Shown one piece after another: positions 27,552 through 36,346 of a DNA stretch of 64,000 bases; position 1 is the stretch's first letter, and each line of letters begins with the position of its first letter. The stretch is from Microcoleus sp. AS-A8 (GTDB lineage: Bacteria > Cyanobacteriota > Cyanobacteriia > Cyanobacteriales > Coleofasciculaceae). The stretch lies in NCBI GenBank assembly GCA_039962225.1, contig JAMPKV010000003.1, positions 186,001 to 250,000 of the forward strand, read 5' to 3'. The position numbers and the translations under genes were made by a program. The notes beneath the pieces were generated by a model. The model did not search any database, was not told the origin of the DNA, and saw nothing but the letters and a program-made list of their open reading frames with translations.

Positions 27552-28492
27552 AGATGCTTCAACCAGGTTTCATCGTCTTCGTTGAACCAATGATTCACCC
27601 CAAAACCGACAGCACGATTTGGGTTAGAGAGTTCAGCGGCTAGTTGGAGGGCGGATTGTCTGGCGATCGCACTTTCAAAAACCGATGAAAAAATCATATC
27701 AATTTCGTGTTGTTGGCAAAACTGACGTAGGCGTCTGGGAGAACCTGCGATCGCCGCCTTAATCACACAAATGCCCTGCCATCCTCTCTGGTAACAATCT
27801 TCCAATTGGTCAAGGGTTGCCACCGATTCATCTAAGGCAATCGGTGTCGAATATTGAGTACTCATCTGCAACATAGTGTCGAATTGTTCAGGCGGTAAGG
27901 GTTGTTCCAGAAACTCAACGATTCCCGCCGAATCCGTTACCCTCAGCCACTGATGTGCTTCTTCCGGAGTGAGTCCCCCATTAGCATCCAAGCGTAACTT
28001 TGCCGATGTGGGTAGCGCTTGAATTAACTGATGAAATACTTTAAGTTCTTCCTTAATGGAGGCAACGCCAATTTTCCATTTAAACGTTCGACTTCCCTGA
28101 TGCCAAGGAATTTGCCATAACTGTAACACCGTCTCCCCACTGGGTAAAAGATAACTAAAGGGGAGTTGAGATTTGGTAGTGGGAATATTCTCCCCATCGC
28201 CCCATATAAACGCTGATTCAAAGCCAAATTGACAAGCCGGAAGTTCAGGCGGAATGGAAAAAATATCGGTTGCTGTAATTTTCGCAGGTAATTGTTGACA
28301 AAAATCCAAAGCTTGTGCCAAAGTTTCAGAACCAAACCAGGGAATTGGAGCAATCTCGCCCCAACCGATTCGTCCCGTTTCATGGGTGAGGCGCAGAATA
28401 ATTCCCTCGCGGACATTCCAGTTCCCGTGATGGGTAGAAAGTACACGCTTAAAAGGACGTTGGTAAGGACGAAACTCAAATTGATAAGTCAT
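27536..28492 (-). CDS. menC: o-Succinylbenzoate synthase MenC
   Basis: I place the start at ATG 28492 (MTYQFEFRPYQRPFK), as the 14 upstream residues of the open frame do not fit the family. The enolase-superfamily protein shows FKWKIGV with the catalytic Lys, the metal ligands in LRLDANGGLT, EFLEQPL and ALDESVAT, and the second Lys in CVIKAAIAGSPRRL. It dehydrates SHCHC to o-succinylbenzoate. Overlap with menE supports an operon; 85 bases separate it from menA upstream. Confidence 0.92.
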   Translation of the reverse strand: MTYQFEFRPYQRPFKRVLSTHHGNWNVREGIILRLTHETGRIGWGEIAPIPWFGSETLAQALDFCQQLPAKITATDIFSIPPELPACQFGFESAFIWGDGENIPTTKSQLPFSYLLPSGETVLQLWQIPWHQGSRTFKWKIGVASIKEELKVFHQLIQALPTSAKLRLDANGGLTPEEAHQWLRVTDSAGIVEFLEQPLPPEQFDTMLQMSTQYSTPIALDESVATLDQLEDCYQRGWQGICVIKAAIAGSPRRLRQFCQQHEIDMIFSSVFESAIARQSALQLAAELSNPNRAVGFGVNHWFNEDDETWLKHLWNNL

Positions 28493-28577
28493 GAATGATT
28501 CAGTCAGGGTACGGCATTTCCAAGATTGAAACAAGATCCAAAATCTGATAATTACCGTACCCCTTGGTCGCCAACTA

Positions 28578-29477
28578 TTAACCCATCAAGAAGCCCAATC
28601 CCAACAGTAACCCGCTAAAAAAATGCATCCCTACCGCCAGAAATTTAGAATTACTCACCTTCTCCGGTTGGTCATGATGCTGATGGACATGCCAACCTAA
28701 CTTTAGCGCAACGGGTAAACTGGCAAATGTGAATAACGTCCAAATCGGGAAATTTCCCAACAGGACAAATAAACCCGTCAAAGCATAAACGCTTCCACCA
28801 AAGCCCCATAAGACTTGAGCACCGCGTTTTGTACCCAAACGGACAATGGGCGATCGCTTTCCGGCGGCGATGTCATCTTCTACCTGATGAAAATGGGAGC
28901 AAAATAAAATGATACTCGTAGCAATACCCACAACAACCGACGCCGCGAAACAGTTGATTGACCAACTTTGCGTCTGAGAGTAGTAAGCTGCTGCCACTGC
29001 CATGGGGCCAAAAGTGACAAAACAAATAATTTCCCCTAACCCCTGGTAACCAAAGCGAAAGGGCGGCCCTTGGTAGGTGTACCCTAACGCACAACACAGA
29101 AGGATAAGGCCAATTACAGTGAAATCTCGCTGCCACCACGCGATCGCCACAATGCCCAGGATACCAACGGCTAAAAATAAATTACTCAGCCCAAAAATTA
29201 GCTGTTTGTTTCCCGTCAAATTCACCAAAGAATGGGCTTTATTTTTATCAATCCCCGTTTCTGAATCAAACACATCATTGCTGCAATTGAGCCAAGCAAT
29301 AATCAAAATCGCTGACATTAAGAAGGTTGAAAAAATTGCACCATTAATGATTCGAGTTTCGGCATAAGCCACAGCCGTTCCTACCCAAATCGGGATGATA
29401 GCAACGCTGTACATGGGTGGCTTGATAGCCGCTAGCCATAATTTACTGTTTGACTGTTCAACCAGACTTGTAGTCAT
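28578..29477 (-). CDS. menA: 1,4-Dihydroxy-2-naphthoate phytyltransferase MenA
   Basis: The 299-residue UbiA-superfamily membrane protein has about eight hydrophobic segments. The two Asp-rich motifs are NCSNDVFDSETGIDKNKAHSLVNLTG and HFHQVEDDIAAGKRSPIVRLG, which bind Mg2+ and prenyl diphosphate. It attaches the phytyl chain to DHNA. It heads the minus-strand menA-menC-menE set and diverges from menF across a 425-base gap. Confidence 0.93.
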   Translation of the reverse strand: MTTSLVEQSNSKLWLAAIKPPMYSVAIIPIWVGTAVAYAETRIINGAIFSTFLMSAILIIAWLNCSNDVFDSETGIDKNKAHSLVNLTGNKQLIFGLSNLFLAVGILGIVAIAWWQRDFTVIGLILLCCALGYTYQGPPFRFGYQGLGEIICFVTFGPMAVAAAYYSQTQSWSINCFAASVVVGIATSIILFCSHFHQVEDDIAAGKRSPIVRLGTKRGAQVLWGFGGSVYALTGLFVLLGNFPIWTLFTFASLPVALKLGWHVHQHHDQPEKVSNSKFLAVGMHFFSGLLLGLGFLMG

Positions 29478-29902
29478 CAGACCGAATGAATAAACTGAAC
29501 TAAAAACAACTTGCTACAATTTTTAACGTTCTTTGTAAGGATGAAGTTCGGGTCGGAAGTCTGTCAAGTCCGTTACGTCCTCCTACCCTTGTGTGGCATG
29601 GGGAATCCATTGCACCATAGCCGTGGGACGGGCAACAGTCAGTATCATCCAGTATCAACGAGTGGGTGAGCCTTTCTTCGGTACGATAAGTAAGTCGGCA
29701 TTACAGAACTGCTCATCTGTGCTGTCGGTAGAGCCTTCAGCCACTCAGCCGCTTTGGGATGACTGGGTGGCAGTCGAGTCTAAATAAGTGTCAATTGACA
29801 CTAGGGGTTAGGTAAGGAGCAAGTATCTCCCTTTAGACATCCCACCATTGTTAATGAGACTTTAGAACAGAACTTCAAAAAACTTTACTATCTGAAGCTT
29901 CT
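29478..29902. other. Divergent intergenic region between menA and menF
   Basis: This space should hold promoters for both directions. A plus-strand frame at 29593-29787 codes for nothing recognisable and has no ribosome site; I do not call it. No hairpin or repeat stands out. Confidence 0.4.
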
Positions 29903-31354
29903 ATGCCAGTCACCCCCTATCGCACCAATCTCTTTCAAGACCGCAAAGAGCTGCATCAACTTCTCTTGACGGGAAAACAGCAGTCCCTTGTCAAAGGCTG
30001 TCCTCAGATTGTTAGTATCTCTCAAGAAATTGAACCCCTCGATCCACTAGCGGTGCTTCAAGCGATCGCTAAACCTGAGCAATTACAAGTTTATTTTGAG
30101 AAAGCCAGTAAACGAGAAGCGATAGCCGCCATTGACGCTACCCTTTGCCTCAAAACGGAAGGGGCAAATCGCTTCACAAAAGCACAACAATTTATCCAAG
30201 CAACACTGGATAATACCCTCCCCGGTGGGAATCTTAACTTACCCTTTTCTGGCCCCCATTTCTTTTGTAGCTTCACCTTTTTTGATAAAAAACAGGCCGT
30301 TCACTCTCCCTTTCCAGCCGCTACAATTTTCTTGCCTCGCTGGCAAATTTCTTGTGTCCAGGGTAGCTGTGTTGTTGTTGCCAACGTTGAAATCAATCCT
30401 CAGACCAATCTGCAATTATTAATAGAACGATTATGCAATCAACTCAGACGGATTAGCTGGTACGAACGCAGAGTTTCCAACATTTTCGAGATTTCCCCTC
30501 ATAAAATAATTAAGCAAGCCCCTAAAAATGCAGAGCGCTTCAAGTCATCCGTCTTATCTGCCTTAGAATCCATCCGAGCGAATCAATTGAGAAAAATTGT
30601 GCTGGCAAGCGCCATTGATGTCCTCTCGCCAGAGCCTTTTAATTTAGTTGATTCTTTGGATACCTTACGTAAACGTCATCCCGATTGTTACATCTTTTCC
30701 AGTAGTAACGGGAATGGACAAAACTTTATAGGGGCAAGTCCCGAACGCTTAATTAGTATTCGCCACCATCAGTTAGAAGTGGATTCCTTAGCGGGTTCTG
30801 CACCACGAGGCAGAACAATCACAGAGGATGAGGCGTTGGCTTACCAATTAATCAGTAGTGAAAAAGAGCGCAGAGAACATCAATTTGTGATTAATTTTAT
30901 TGTTGAACAGCTATCCGAATTGGGCTTAATTCCCCAAATGCTGCCAACTCCCCAACTCCTCAAACTTTCCAATATTCAACATTTGTGGACGCCGATTCAA
31001 GCTCAAATGTTGGGAGATATTCATCCCTTAGAAATCGTTGCCCAACTGCATCCCACTCCAGCCGTCGCCGGCGTTCCCACAAAGATGGCTCAAGAACAAA
31101 TTCGCCGCTACGAAACCTTTGATCGAACTCTCTATGCAGCACCTTTAGGTTGGGTGGATTATCAAGGAAATTGTGAATTTATTGTTGGTATCCGTTCGGC
31201 TTTAATTGAAAGCGAAAAACCAGCTAGACTTTTTGCCAATGCCTATCGCGCAAGACTATACGCGGGTGCGGGTATCGTCGCCGGTTCCGACCCGAACAAA
31301 GAATTCGCAGAAATTCAACTTAAATTACAGGCTCTCTTAAAAGCTTTGTTGTAA
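29903..31354 (+). CDS. menF: Isochorismate synthase MenF
   Basis: The 483-residue chorismate-binding enzyme has RKIVLASAIDV, FIGASPERLISI, the metal-binding LAGSAPRGRTITEDEALA, EKERREHQFV, LHPTPAVAGVPTKMA, and RLYAGAGIVAGSDPNKEFAEIQLK, all characteristic of the family. It converts chorismate to isochorismate, the first committed step to phylloquinone. It is followed within about 200 bases by the accessory region. Confidence 0.94.
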   Translation: MPVTPYRTNLFQDRKELHQLLLTGKQQSLVKGCPQIVSISQEIEPLDPLAVLQAIAKPEQLQVYFEKASKREAIAAIDATLCLKTEGANRFTKAQQFIQATLDNTLPGGNLNLPFSGPHFFCSFTFFDKKQAVHSPFPAATIFLPRWQISCVQGSCVVVANVEINPQTNLQLLIERLCNQLRRISWYERRVSNIFEISPHKIIKQAPKNAERFKSSVLSALESIRANQLRKIVLASAIDVLSPEPFNLVDSLDTLRKRHPDCYIFSSSNGNGQNFIGASPERLISIRHHQLEVDSLAGSAPRGRTITEDEALAYQLISSEKERREHQFVINFIVEQLSELGLIPQMLPTPQLLKLSNIQHLWTPIQAQMLGDIHPLEIVAQLHPTPAVAGVPTKMAQEQIRRYETFDRTLYAAPLGWVDYQGNCEFIVGIRSALIESEKPARLFANAYRARLYAGAGIVAGSDPNKEFAEIQLKLQALLKALL

Positions 31355-31486
31355 CTAGAGTTACCCCTTTCTTCAAGGTTAATTAGATGGTTTTGACTGA
31401 AAAAAGTAGGGATTGAGAATCTCGTCTCAATTTTTAAAGTTATACCATTTCTCTGCAACAATGCACTGAATTTATTACCCCCTGTA

Positions 31487-31507
31487 GTCCCCCTTAATAA
31501 GGGGGAC
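31487..31507. repeat. GTCCCCC palindrome, possible terminator after menF
   Basis: GTCCCCC and GGGGGAC form a perfect seven-base stem around TTAATAA, inside a C/G-rich block of a kind that recurs in cyanobacterial genomes. It lies between convergent menF and the first NRPS gene. Confidence 0.6.
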
Positions 31508-31538
31508 GGCGATAGCCGGGGGTTCAAAAAAGGCAATT

Positions 31539-34500
31539 TTATAGAGAATTGATATTCGCTATCCGTGCCTGTTCAAGGCATACTTTGAGCTGGTTGGCAA
31601 GAATTTTAACATGGGGTTTTCTCAACATCGTTAGGTGATTACCAGGAACCTGATGAATTTCCACTTTTCCTCCAGCTAATTGACTCCAGCCTAAGCTTGA
31701 GTCTTGATCAGCCATACTAGACTGAACGCTTGTTTTTAGCAGAGTAATCGAGTTCGGATAAACTTGCGGCACATAGCTGAGAGTTGCTTGACTGTTAGCT
31801 TGGTAAATACGCAGCATCGGGCGAATGTTGAGTTCGCTCAATATCTGCTTTCTAGATGACTGAGGTAGGGTATTGGCTAAAACCGCTTCTCCCAAAATAG
31901 ACTGCCAAAATTGTTTGTTTCTCAACCTGTGAAGTAGCTTATTTATATTAGCCAAATGAAAGGGTAAATGATTAGCTTGGGGTTGGCTAGGAGTGGTTAT
32001 TAAATAGAAATAATCGAGTAAAAATGACCAAATATATCGCGCTGCGGCGGTGAACATAAATTTTAAACTATCCCCAAAATTAGGTAGATTACCGGGAATA
32101 GGTGCAAGCGTGTCAAATATAGCGAGTAGAGCCACTTGATGCCCTGCACTAAGGAGTTGTTGAGCCATTTCAAAAGCAACCAAACCTCCAAAAGACCAAC
32201 CTCCTAGAAAGTAAGGGCCAGACGGTTGAACCTGACGTAGCGCCTCGATGTAGTGAGCCGCCATCTCTTCAATGCGAGTGAATGGAGATTGTTTTCCATC
32301 CAATCCTAGGGGTTGCAGTCCATAAAAGGGTTGATCAAACCCCAACGAATAAGCCAATTCGTAATAAGGAAAGACAACACCGAGGATTGGATGAACACAG
32401 AAAAAGGGTGGCTTGGAGCCAGATGGTTGAATCGGAACTAAGGGCGACCAAGACAGAGAATCAGTTTGTTGCGCTAGAATCTTGGCTAAACCTTCAACCG
32501 TTGGATTTAAGAAGAGAGTTGATAAGGGTATCTCCCGCTCAAACTGCTGATGAATTTGAGCCATAAGTCGCACGGCGAGGAGGGAATCACCTCCTACTTC
32601 AAAGAAGTTATCTTGAATTCCTACACGATCATAGTTCAGAAGCTTTGCCCAAATTTTTGCGATCGCTTCCTCTATGGGTGTACGAGGAGCCATGTAGTTT
32701 TCTGTTAGTTCGGTCTTATCTACATCAAAAACTTTTAGGTTACGACGGTCTACTTTTCCATTTGGCAAGTGCGGTAACGCGTCCAGCATTACAAAAGCTG
32801 AGGGAATCATGTACTCTGGCAGCTTCTCTTTTAAGAAACAGCCTAGTAAGGGGGCAAAGCCTTGCGCCCCTACCCTCATTAACTGCTCTTGGTTTGGGAC
32901 AATATAAGTTACTAGGCGCTTGTTACCTGATACGTCTTCTTTCGCCATCACAACCGCCTCTTTCACAACCGGATGTTGCTTCAGTCGCGCCTCAATTTCG
33001 CCCAACTCAATGCGAAAGCCACGAATTTTTACCTGTTGATCAATTCGACCTAAAAATTCAATGTTTCCATCCGGTTGATAACGTGCTAAATCCCCAGTTT
33101 TGTACAGACGTTCACTAGCAGACAATCGGCTATCACTATCAACAAAAGGATTAGAAATAAATGCCACAGCCGTTAATTCAGGTTGATTAAGATAACCCCG
33201 TGCCACTCCCTCACCGCCGATGTACAACTCTCCGGAAATACCAATCGGTACAGGTTTTAGGTGGGAATCTAAAATATAAACTTGTGTATTAGTAATGGGG
33301 CGACCTATTGATGGCTTCTCGCTGTCATCAGTCTCTGCGACAGTAGACCAAACCGTTGCTTCAGTTGGCCCGTAAGCATTGAAAAACTGACGATTGGAAG
33401 CCCAACATTTTACAATATCCATCGAGCAGGCTTCTCCGGCAGAAATAATTGTCTGTAGTGCCGGAAGTTCTGGTGCAGGTAGAACCGCCAACACCGATGG
33501 CGGCAGGGTGACGTGAGTAATGGCTTTATCACGCAGCAGATGGATCAGATTTTGTCCGGGTAAAAGAGATTCTTTCTGGGCTAAATAGAGTGTGGCTCCT
33601 GTTCCCAATGCCATGACAATTTCAAAGATTGAGGCATCGAAGCTCAGTGAGGCGAATTGTAAGATGCGGTTACTTGGCTGTAAGTTGAAAGTCTGAATTT
33701 GAGCTTCGGATAAATTGCACAATCCTCGATGTTCAATTAGAACGCCTTTGGGCTTTCCTGTGGAACCAGAGGTGTAGATGACATAAGCCAGATTTTCAGG
33801 TGTTACGCTTACGCTGCTGATTGGGTTTTCCTTATTCTGGGAAGCGATCGCATCTGCCTCTTTGTCCACACAAACTACAGACAAACCATGCTGGCGAGCG
33901 CTGCATTGGGTTCGATCCCCCCAACCCCCCTCATCCTCACTAAAGTCCTCGTATGAGCTTTGGCAGTCGCTCCGGTTAAAAAGAGGGGCTAAAACAGAAT
34001 GAGTTAGCAAAATGGATACTTGTGCGTCTTCAATCATGAAATGAAGTCGCTCTTGCGGATAAGTGGGATCTAAAGGGACATAGGCTCCACCCGCTTTAAG
34101 AATGCCCAACACTCCCACAATCATTTCCACAGAACGCTCTAAGCAGATACCGACTAAAACTTCTGCTTCTACCCCTAGTTTTTGCAGGTGATGTGCTAAT
34201 TGATTGCTGCGATGATTCAACTCACGGTAGGTTAGTTGTTGGTCTTCAAACACGAGAGCGAGCGCATCGGGTGTCTGCTCTACTTGCTGTTCAAACAACT
34301 GATGAAAGCACGACTTGATTGGGGATGGATTCGGATTGAAATCTACCAATAATTGATGCTGCTCCGCCTGGGTTAAAATGGGTAATTCACAAAGGCGTTG
34401 CTGAGGATTAACGATAATACCTTGTAGCAGCATTTGGAAATGTCCCAGCATCCGGGTAATGGTGGTGTCATCCCATAAATCGCGGCTGTAGATGATTTGT

Positions 34501-35726
34501 CCTCTCAAACCCTCCGGGGATTCCCACAGGTGGAACTCTAAGTCAAATTTAGCGCTGGGGCGATCGAAGTCCAGTGGCGAAAGGCTTAACCCAGGCAAGG
34601 CTAGTGCCTCAATCGGCGTGTTTTGCAGACTGAACACCACCTGGAACAAGGGATGATGGCTCAGGTTGCGCTCTGGATGCAGTTCCTCCACGAGCTTCTC
34701 AAAGGGTAAGTCTTGATGGGCATAGGCTCCTAATGCAACCTCCCGTACTCGATCTAGCAGTTCTAGGAATGTTGGATTACCTGATAAATCAGTACGCAGT
34801 ACCAAACTATTGACAAAAAAGCCAATTAACCATTCTATTTCGTGACGATTGCGATTGGCGATCGCAGAACCCACGACAATATCCTCTTGCTGGGTGTAGC
34901 GGTAGAGTAAAGTCTGAAATGCCGCTAAGAGTGTCATAAACAGAGTCACCCCATGGCGCTGCGAGAGTGCCTCTAGTTGCTCACTCAGACTTTTCGGCAA
35001 CTCTAGAAATTGCGTTGCCCCTCGGTAGGTTGGAGTCGCAGGGCGGGGGTAATCCGTGGGTAAATTCAGCAGGGGAAGATTGTCTAGTTGCTGCTTCCAG
35101 TAAGCTAGTTGCATCTGTAGGGGCGACTCATGAGTCGCCCCTACCCCTTGTAACCACTCGCGTTGCCAGTGGGCAAAGTCTGCATATTGGATGGGCAAAT
35201 CCGGCAGGGGCGATCGCTGGTTGTTGGCAAAAGCTGTGTAAAGTGTGCCGAGTTCCCGAAGTAGCACGCCAATCGACCAGCCATCGCAAATAATGTGGTG
35301 TAGATTCAGTAGGAGTATGTGTTCTGACGAGTCTACCTGTAGCAGCATGACTCGCAGTAAGGGTTCAGATGATAAATCGAAAGGATGCGATCGCGCCTCA
35401 GTCGCTATTCGTCGAATTTCAGTTTCCTGTTCCGCTGCTGGTAAAATCCGCAAATCTACCACTGGCAGGGGTAGGGTTAAGGCGGGAGCAATTACCTGAA
35501 CGAGTTGCTCTTCCAGCATCCTAAAGGTAGTACGCAACGCTTCATGGCGACGCACGATTTCGTTGAACGTTTGCTCTAGTGCAGCTAGGTTGAGCAAACC
35601 TGTCAGGCGAAGTGCAGCCGCAACGTTATAGAAGGGATTGCCTGGGAATAGGCGATCGAGAAACCACAACCTCTGCTGGGCAAAGGATGCAGGGAAGACG
35701 AAAACTTCTGCTTCTTCAGCTTTCAT
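31539..35726 (-). CDS. NRPS module C-A-PCP-TE, terminal; predicted aromatic residue
   Basis: I start at ATG 35726 (MKAEEAEVFVFPASFAQQ), which matches the other NRPS in the window; the longer frame uses a TTG. The product is 1395 residues. The C domain (about 10-450) has HHIICDGWS (His143-144, Asp148). The A domain (about 470-980) has YTSGSTGKPKG, FDASIF, NAYGPTEATVW and YKTGDLARY. The PCP has GGDSLLA (Ser1048). The TE has GWSFGG (Ser1178) and His1364. Reading the specificity positions by eye gives D-A-F-T-I-A-A-V-W-K, closest to Phe-type codes. A TE at the end marks it as the last module. Three repeat-derived insertions lie inside. Confidence 0.92.
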   Translation of the reverse strand: MKAEEAEVFVFPASFAQQRLWFLDRLFPGNPFYNVAAALRLTGLLNLAALEQTFNEIVRRHEALRTTFRMLEEQLVQVIAPALTLPLPVVDLRILPAAEQETEIRRIATEARSHPFDLSSEPLLRVMLLQVDSSEHILLLNLHHIICDGWSIGVLLRELGTLYTAFANNQRSPLPDLPIQYADFAHWQREWLQGVGATHESPLQMQLAYWKQQLDNLPLLNLPTDYPRPATPTYRGATQFLELPKSLSEQLEALSQRHGVTLFMTLLAAFQTLLYRYTQQEDIVVGSAIANRNRHEIEWLIGFFVNSLVLRTDLSGNPTFLELLDRVREVALGAYAHQDLPFEKLVEELHPERNLSHHPLFQVVFSLQNTPIEALALPGLSLSPLDFDRPSAKFDLEFHLWESPEGLRGQIIYSRDLWDDTTITRMLGHFQMLLQGIIVNPQQRLCELPILTQAEQHQLLVDFNPNPSPIKSCFHQLFEQQVEQTPDALALVFEDQQLTYRELNHRSNQLAHHLQKLGVEAEVLVGICLERSVEMIVGVLGILKAGGAYVPLDPTYPQERLHFMIEDAQVSILLTHSVLAPLFNRSDCQSSYEDFSEDEGGWGDRTQCSARQHGLSVVCVDKEADAIASQNKENPISSVSVTPENLAYVIYTSGSTGKPKGVLIEHRGLCNLSEAQIQTFNLQPSNRILQFASLSFDASIFEIVMALGTGATLYLAQKESLLPGQNLIHLLRDKAITHVTLPPSVLAVLPAPELPALQTIISAGEACSMDIVKCWASNRQFFNAYGPTEATVWSTVAETDDSEKPSIGRPITNTQVYILDSHLKPVPIGISGELYIGGEGVARGYLNQPELTAVAFISNPFVDSDSRLSASERLYKTGDLARYQPDGNIEFLGRIDQQVKIRGFRIELGEIEARLKQHPVVKEAVVMAKEDVSGNKRLVTYIVPNQEQLMRVGAQGFAPLLGCFLKEKLPEYMIPSAFVMLDALPHLPNGKVDRRNLKVFDVDKTELTENYMAPRTPIEEAIAKIWAKLLNYDRVGIQDNFFEVGGDSLLAVRLMAQIHQQFEREIPLSTLFLNPTVEGLAKILAQQTDSLSWSPLVPIQPSGSKPPFFCVHPILGVVFPYYELAYSLGFDQPFYGLQPLGLDGKQSPFTRIEEMAAHYIEALRQVQPSGPYFLGGWSFGGLVAFEMAQQLLSAGHQVALLAIFDTLAPIPGNLPNFGDSLKFMFTAAARYIWSFLLDYFYLITTPSQPQANHLPFHLANINKLLHRLRNKQFWQSILGEAVLANTLPQSSRKQILSELNIRPMLRIYQANSQATLSYVPQVYPNSITLLKTSVQSSMADQDSSLGWSQLAGGKVEIHQVPGNHLTMLRKPHVKILANQLKVCLEQARIANINSL
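32846..32873. repeat. GTAGGGGC-family palindrome, in frame inside NRPS
   Basis: GTAAGGGGGCAA and TTGCGCCCCTAC are near-inverted repeats. On the coding strand the element contributes VGAQGFAPLLG in the A-domain C-terminal subdomain, just before the conserved LKEKLPEYMIPSAFV. These residues have no counterpart in the other two NRPSs here. Confidence 0.75.
33911..33990. repeat. CCCCCCAACCCCCC-type element, in frame inside NRPS
   Basis: Bases TCGATCCCCCCAACCCCCC lead into about 50 bases that end TTAAAAAGAGGGGC. They resemble the widespread cyanobacterial repeat of that form. They add about 29 residues (FNRSDCQSSYEDFSEDEGGW and on to GDRTQ) between A-domain motifs A2 and A3 and split LAPLL from QHGLSVV. 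Confidence 0.7.
35117..35144. repeat. Perfect 28-bp palindrome, in frame inside NRPS C domain
   Basis: The half-site GTAGGGGCGACTCA is followed directly by its exact reverse complement, with no loop. On the coding strand it encodes VGATHESPLQ, an insert in the C domain between the WLQ and LAYWKQQL segments. The other two NRPS C domains lack it. Confidence 0.85.
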
Positions 35727-35736
35727 TTTGTTGCTC

Positions 35737-36065
35737 TTACTGTTCGGGAAGTGCCCCAACCCTAAAAACCTGTTCAGCAGTCAAGTTTAACTCTGGAAAC
35801 GCTGGCGACTCAATGCAATCAGTACCTCTAAACTGACTCACCTGGTACTCCTCCTCAACTAATGAGTAAACCGAGATAGTTGGTTGCTTGGGGTTGCCAA
35901 TAAATCGCCTACCGCCCAAACCCAGATAATCAACAATCCAGTATTCAGGAACACCAATTTCTTCATAATCTGCAACTTTGAGCAGGTAATCATCCCGCCA
36001 ATTGGTACTGACTACTTCTATTACTAAGGGGATTGACGCACCTTGAGTGGCTTCTGCTTTCCCAG
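35737..36065 (-). pseudogene. Decayed Uma2-family gene fragment
   Basis: A minus-strand frame ending at TAA 35737-35739 translates to PLVIEVVSTNWRDDYLLKVA, then DYEEIGVPEYWIVDYLGLGG, then RRFIGNPKQPTISVYSLVEE, and ends with FPELNLTAEQVFRV. This is the catalytic half of a Uma2 protein including the EVVSTNWRDDY motif. No start is found; further upstream homology shifts frame near 36060 and decays. The fragment ends 11 bases upstream of the NRPS start. Confidence 0.78.
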
Positions 36066-36346
36066 AATCAATGTTGTTCTGATTTTAGGGTATGGGTGCT
36101 GCGGGGGCTGATTGAAAGAGGGGCGATCAAAAGGATATATCGCTCCTCGGCAGCTAGTCGTCGCCGACACTAGGGCTTGGAGTAGTTCAGCAATGATCCC
36201 AACCATGTCTCCTTTGACATTTGCTTAGAAATCGGCTAACGTCTATTACCTAAGTGCACTGATGAACTTACAAGTCTCCCTGAGCTTGTGAGTCAGCGCA
36301 CGTAAAGGCAGCGATTTTGTGTCACTGCTAAAAACAAGGAAAAAAA

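Noticed and set aside
29593-29787. 64-codon frame between menA and menF
   Set aside because: No ribosome site and no plausible protein features; it lies in the shared promoter space.
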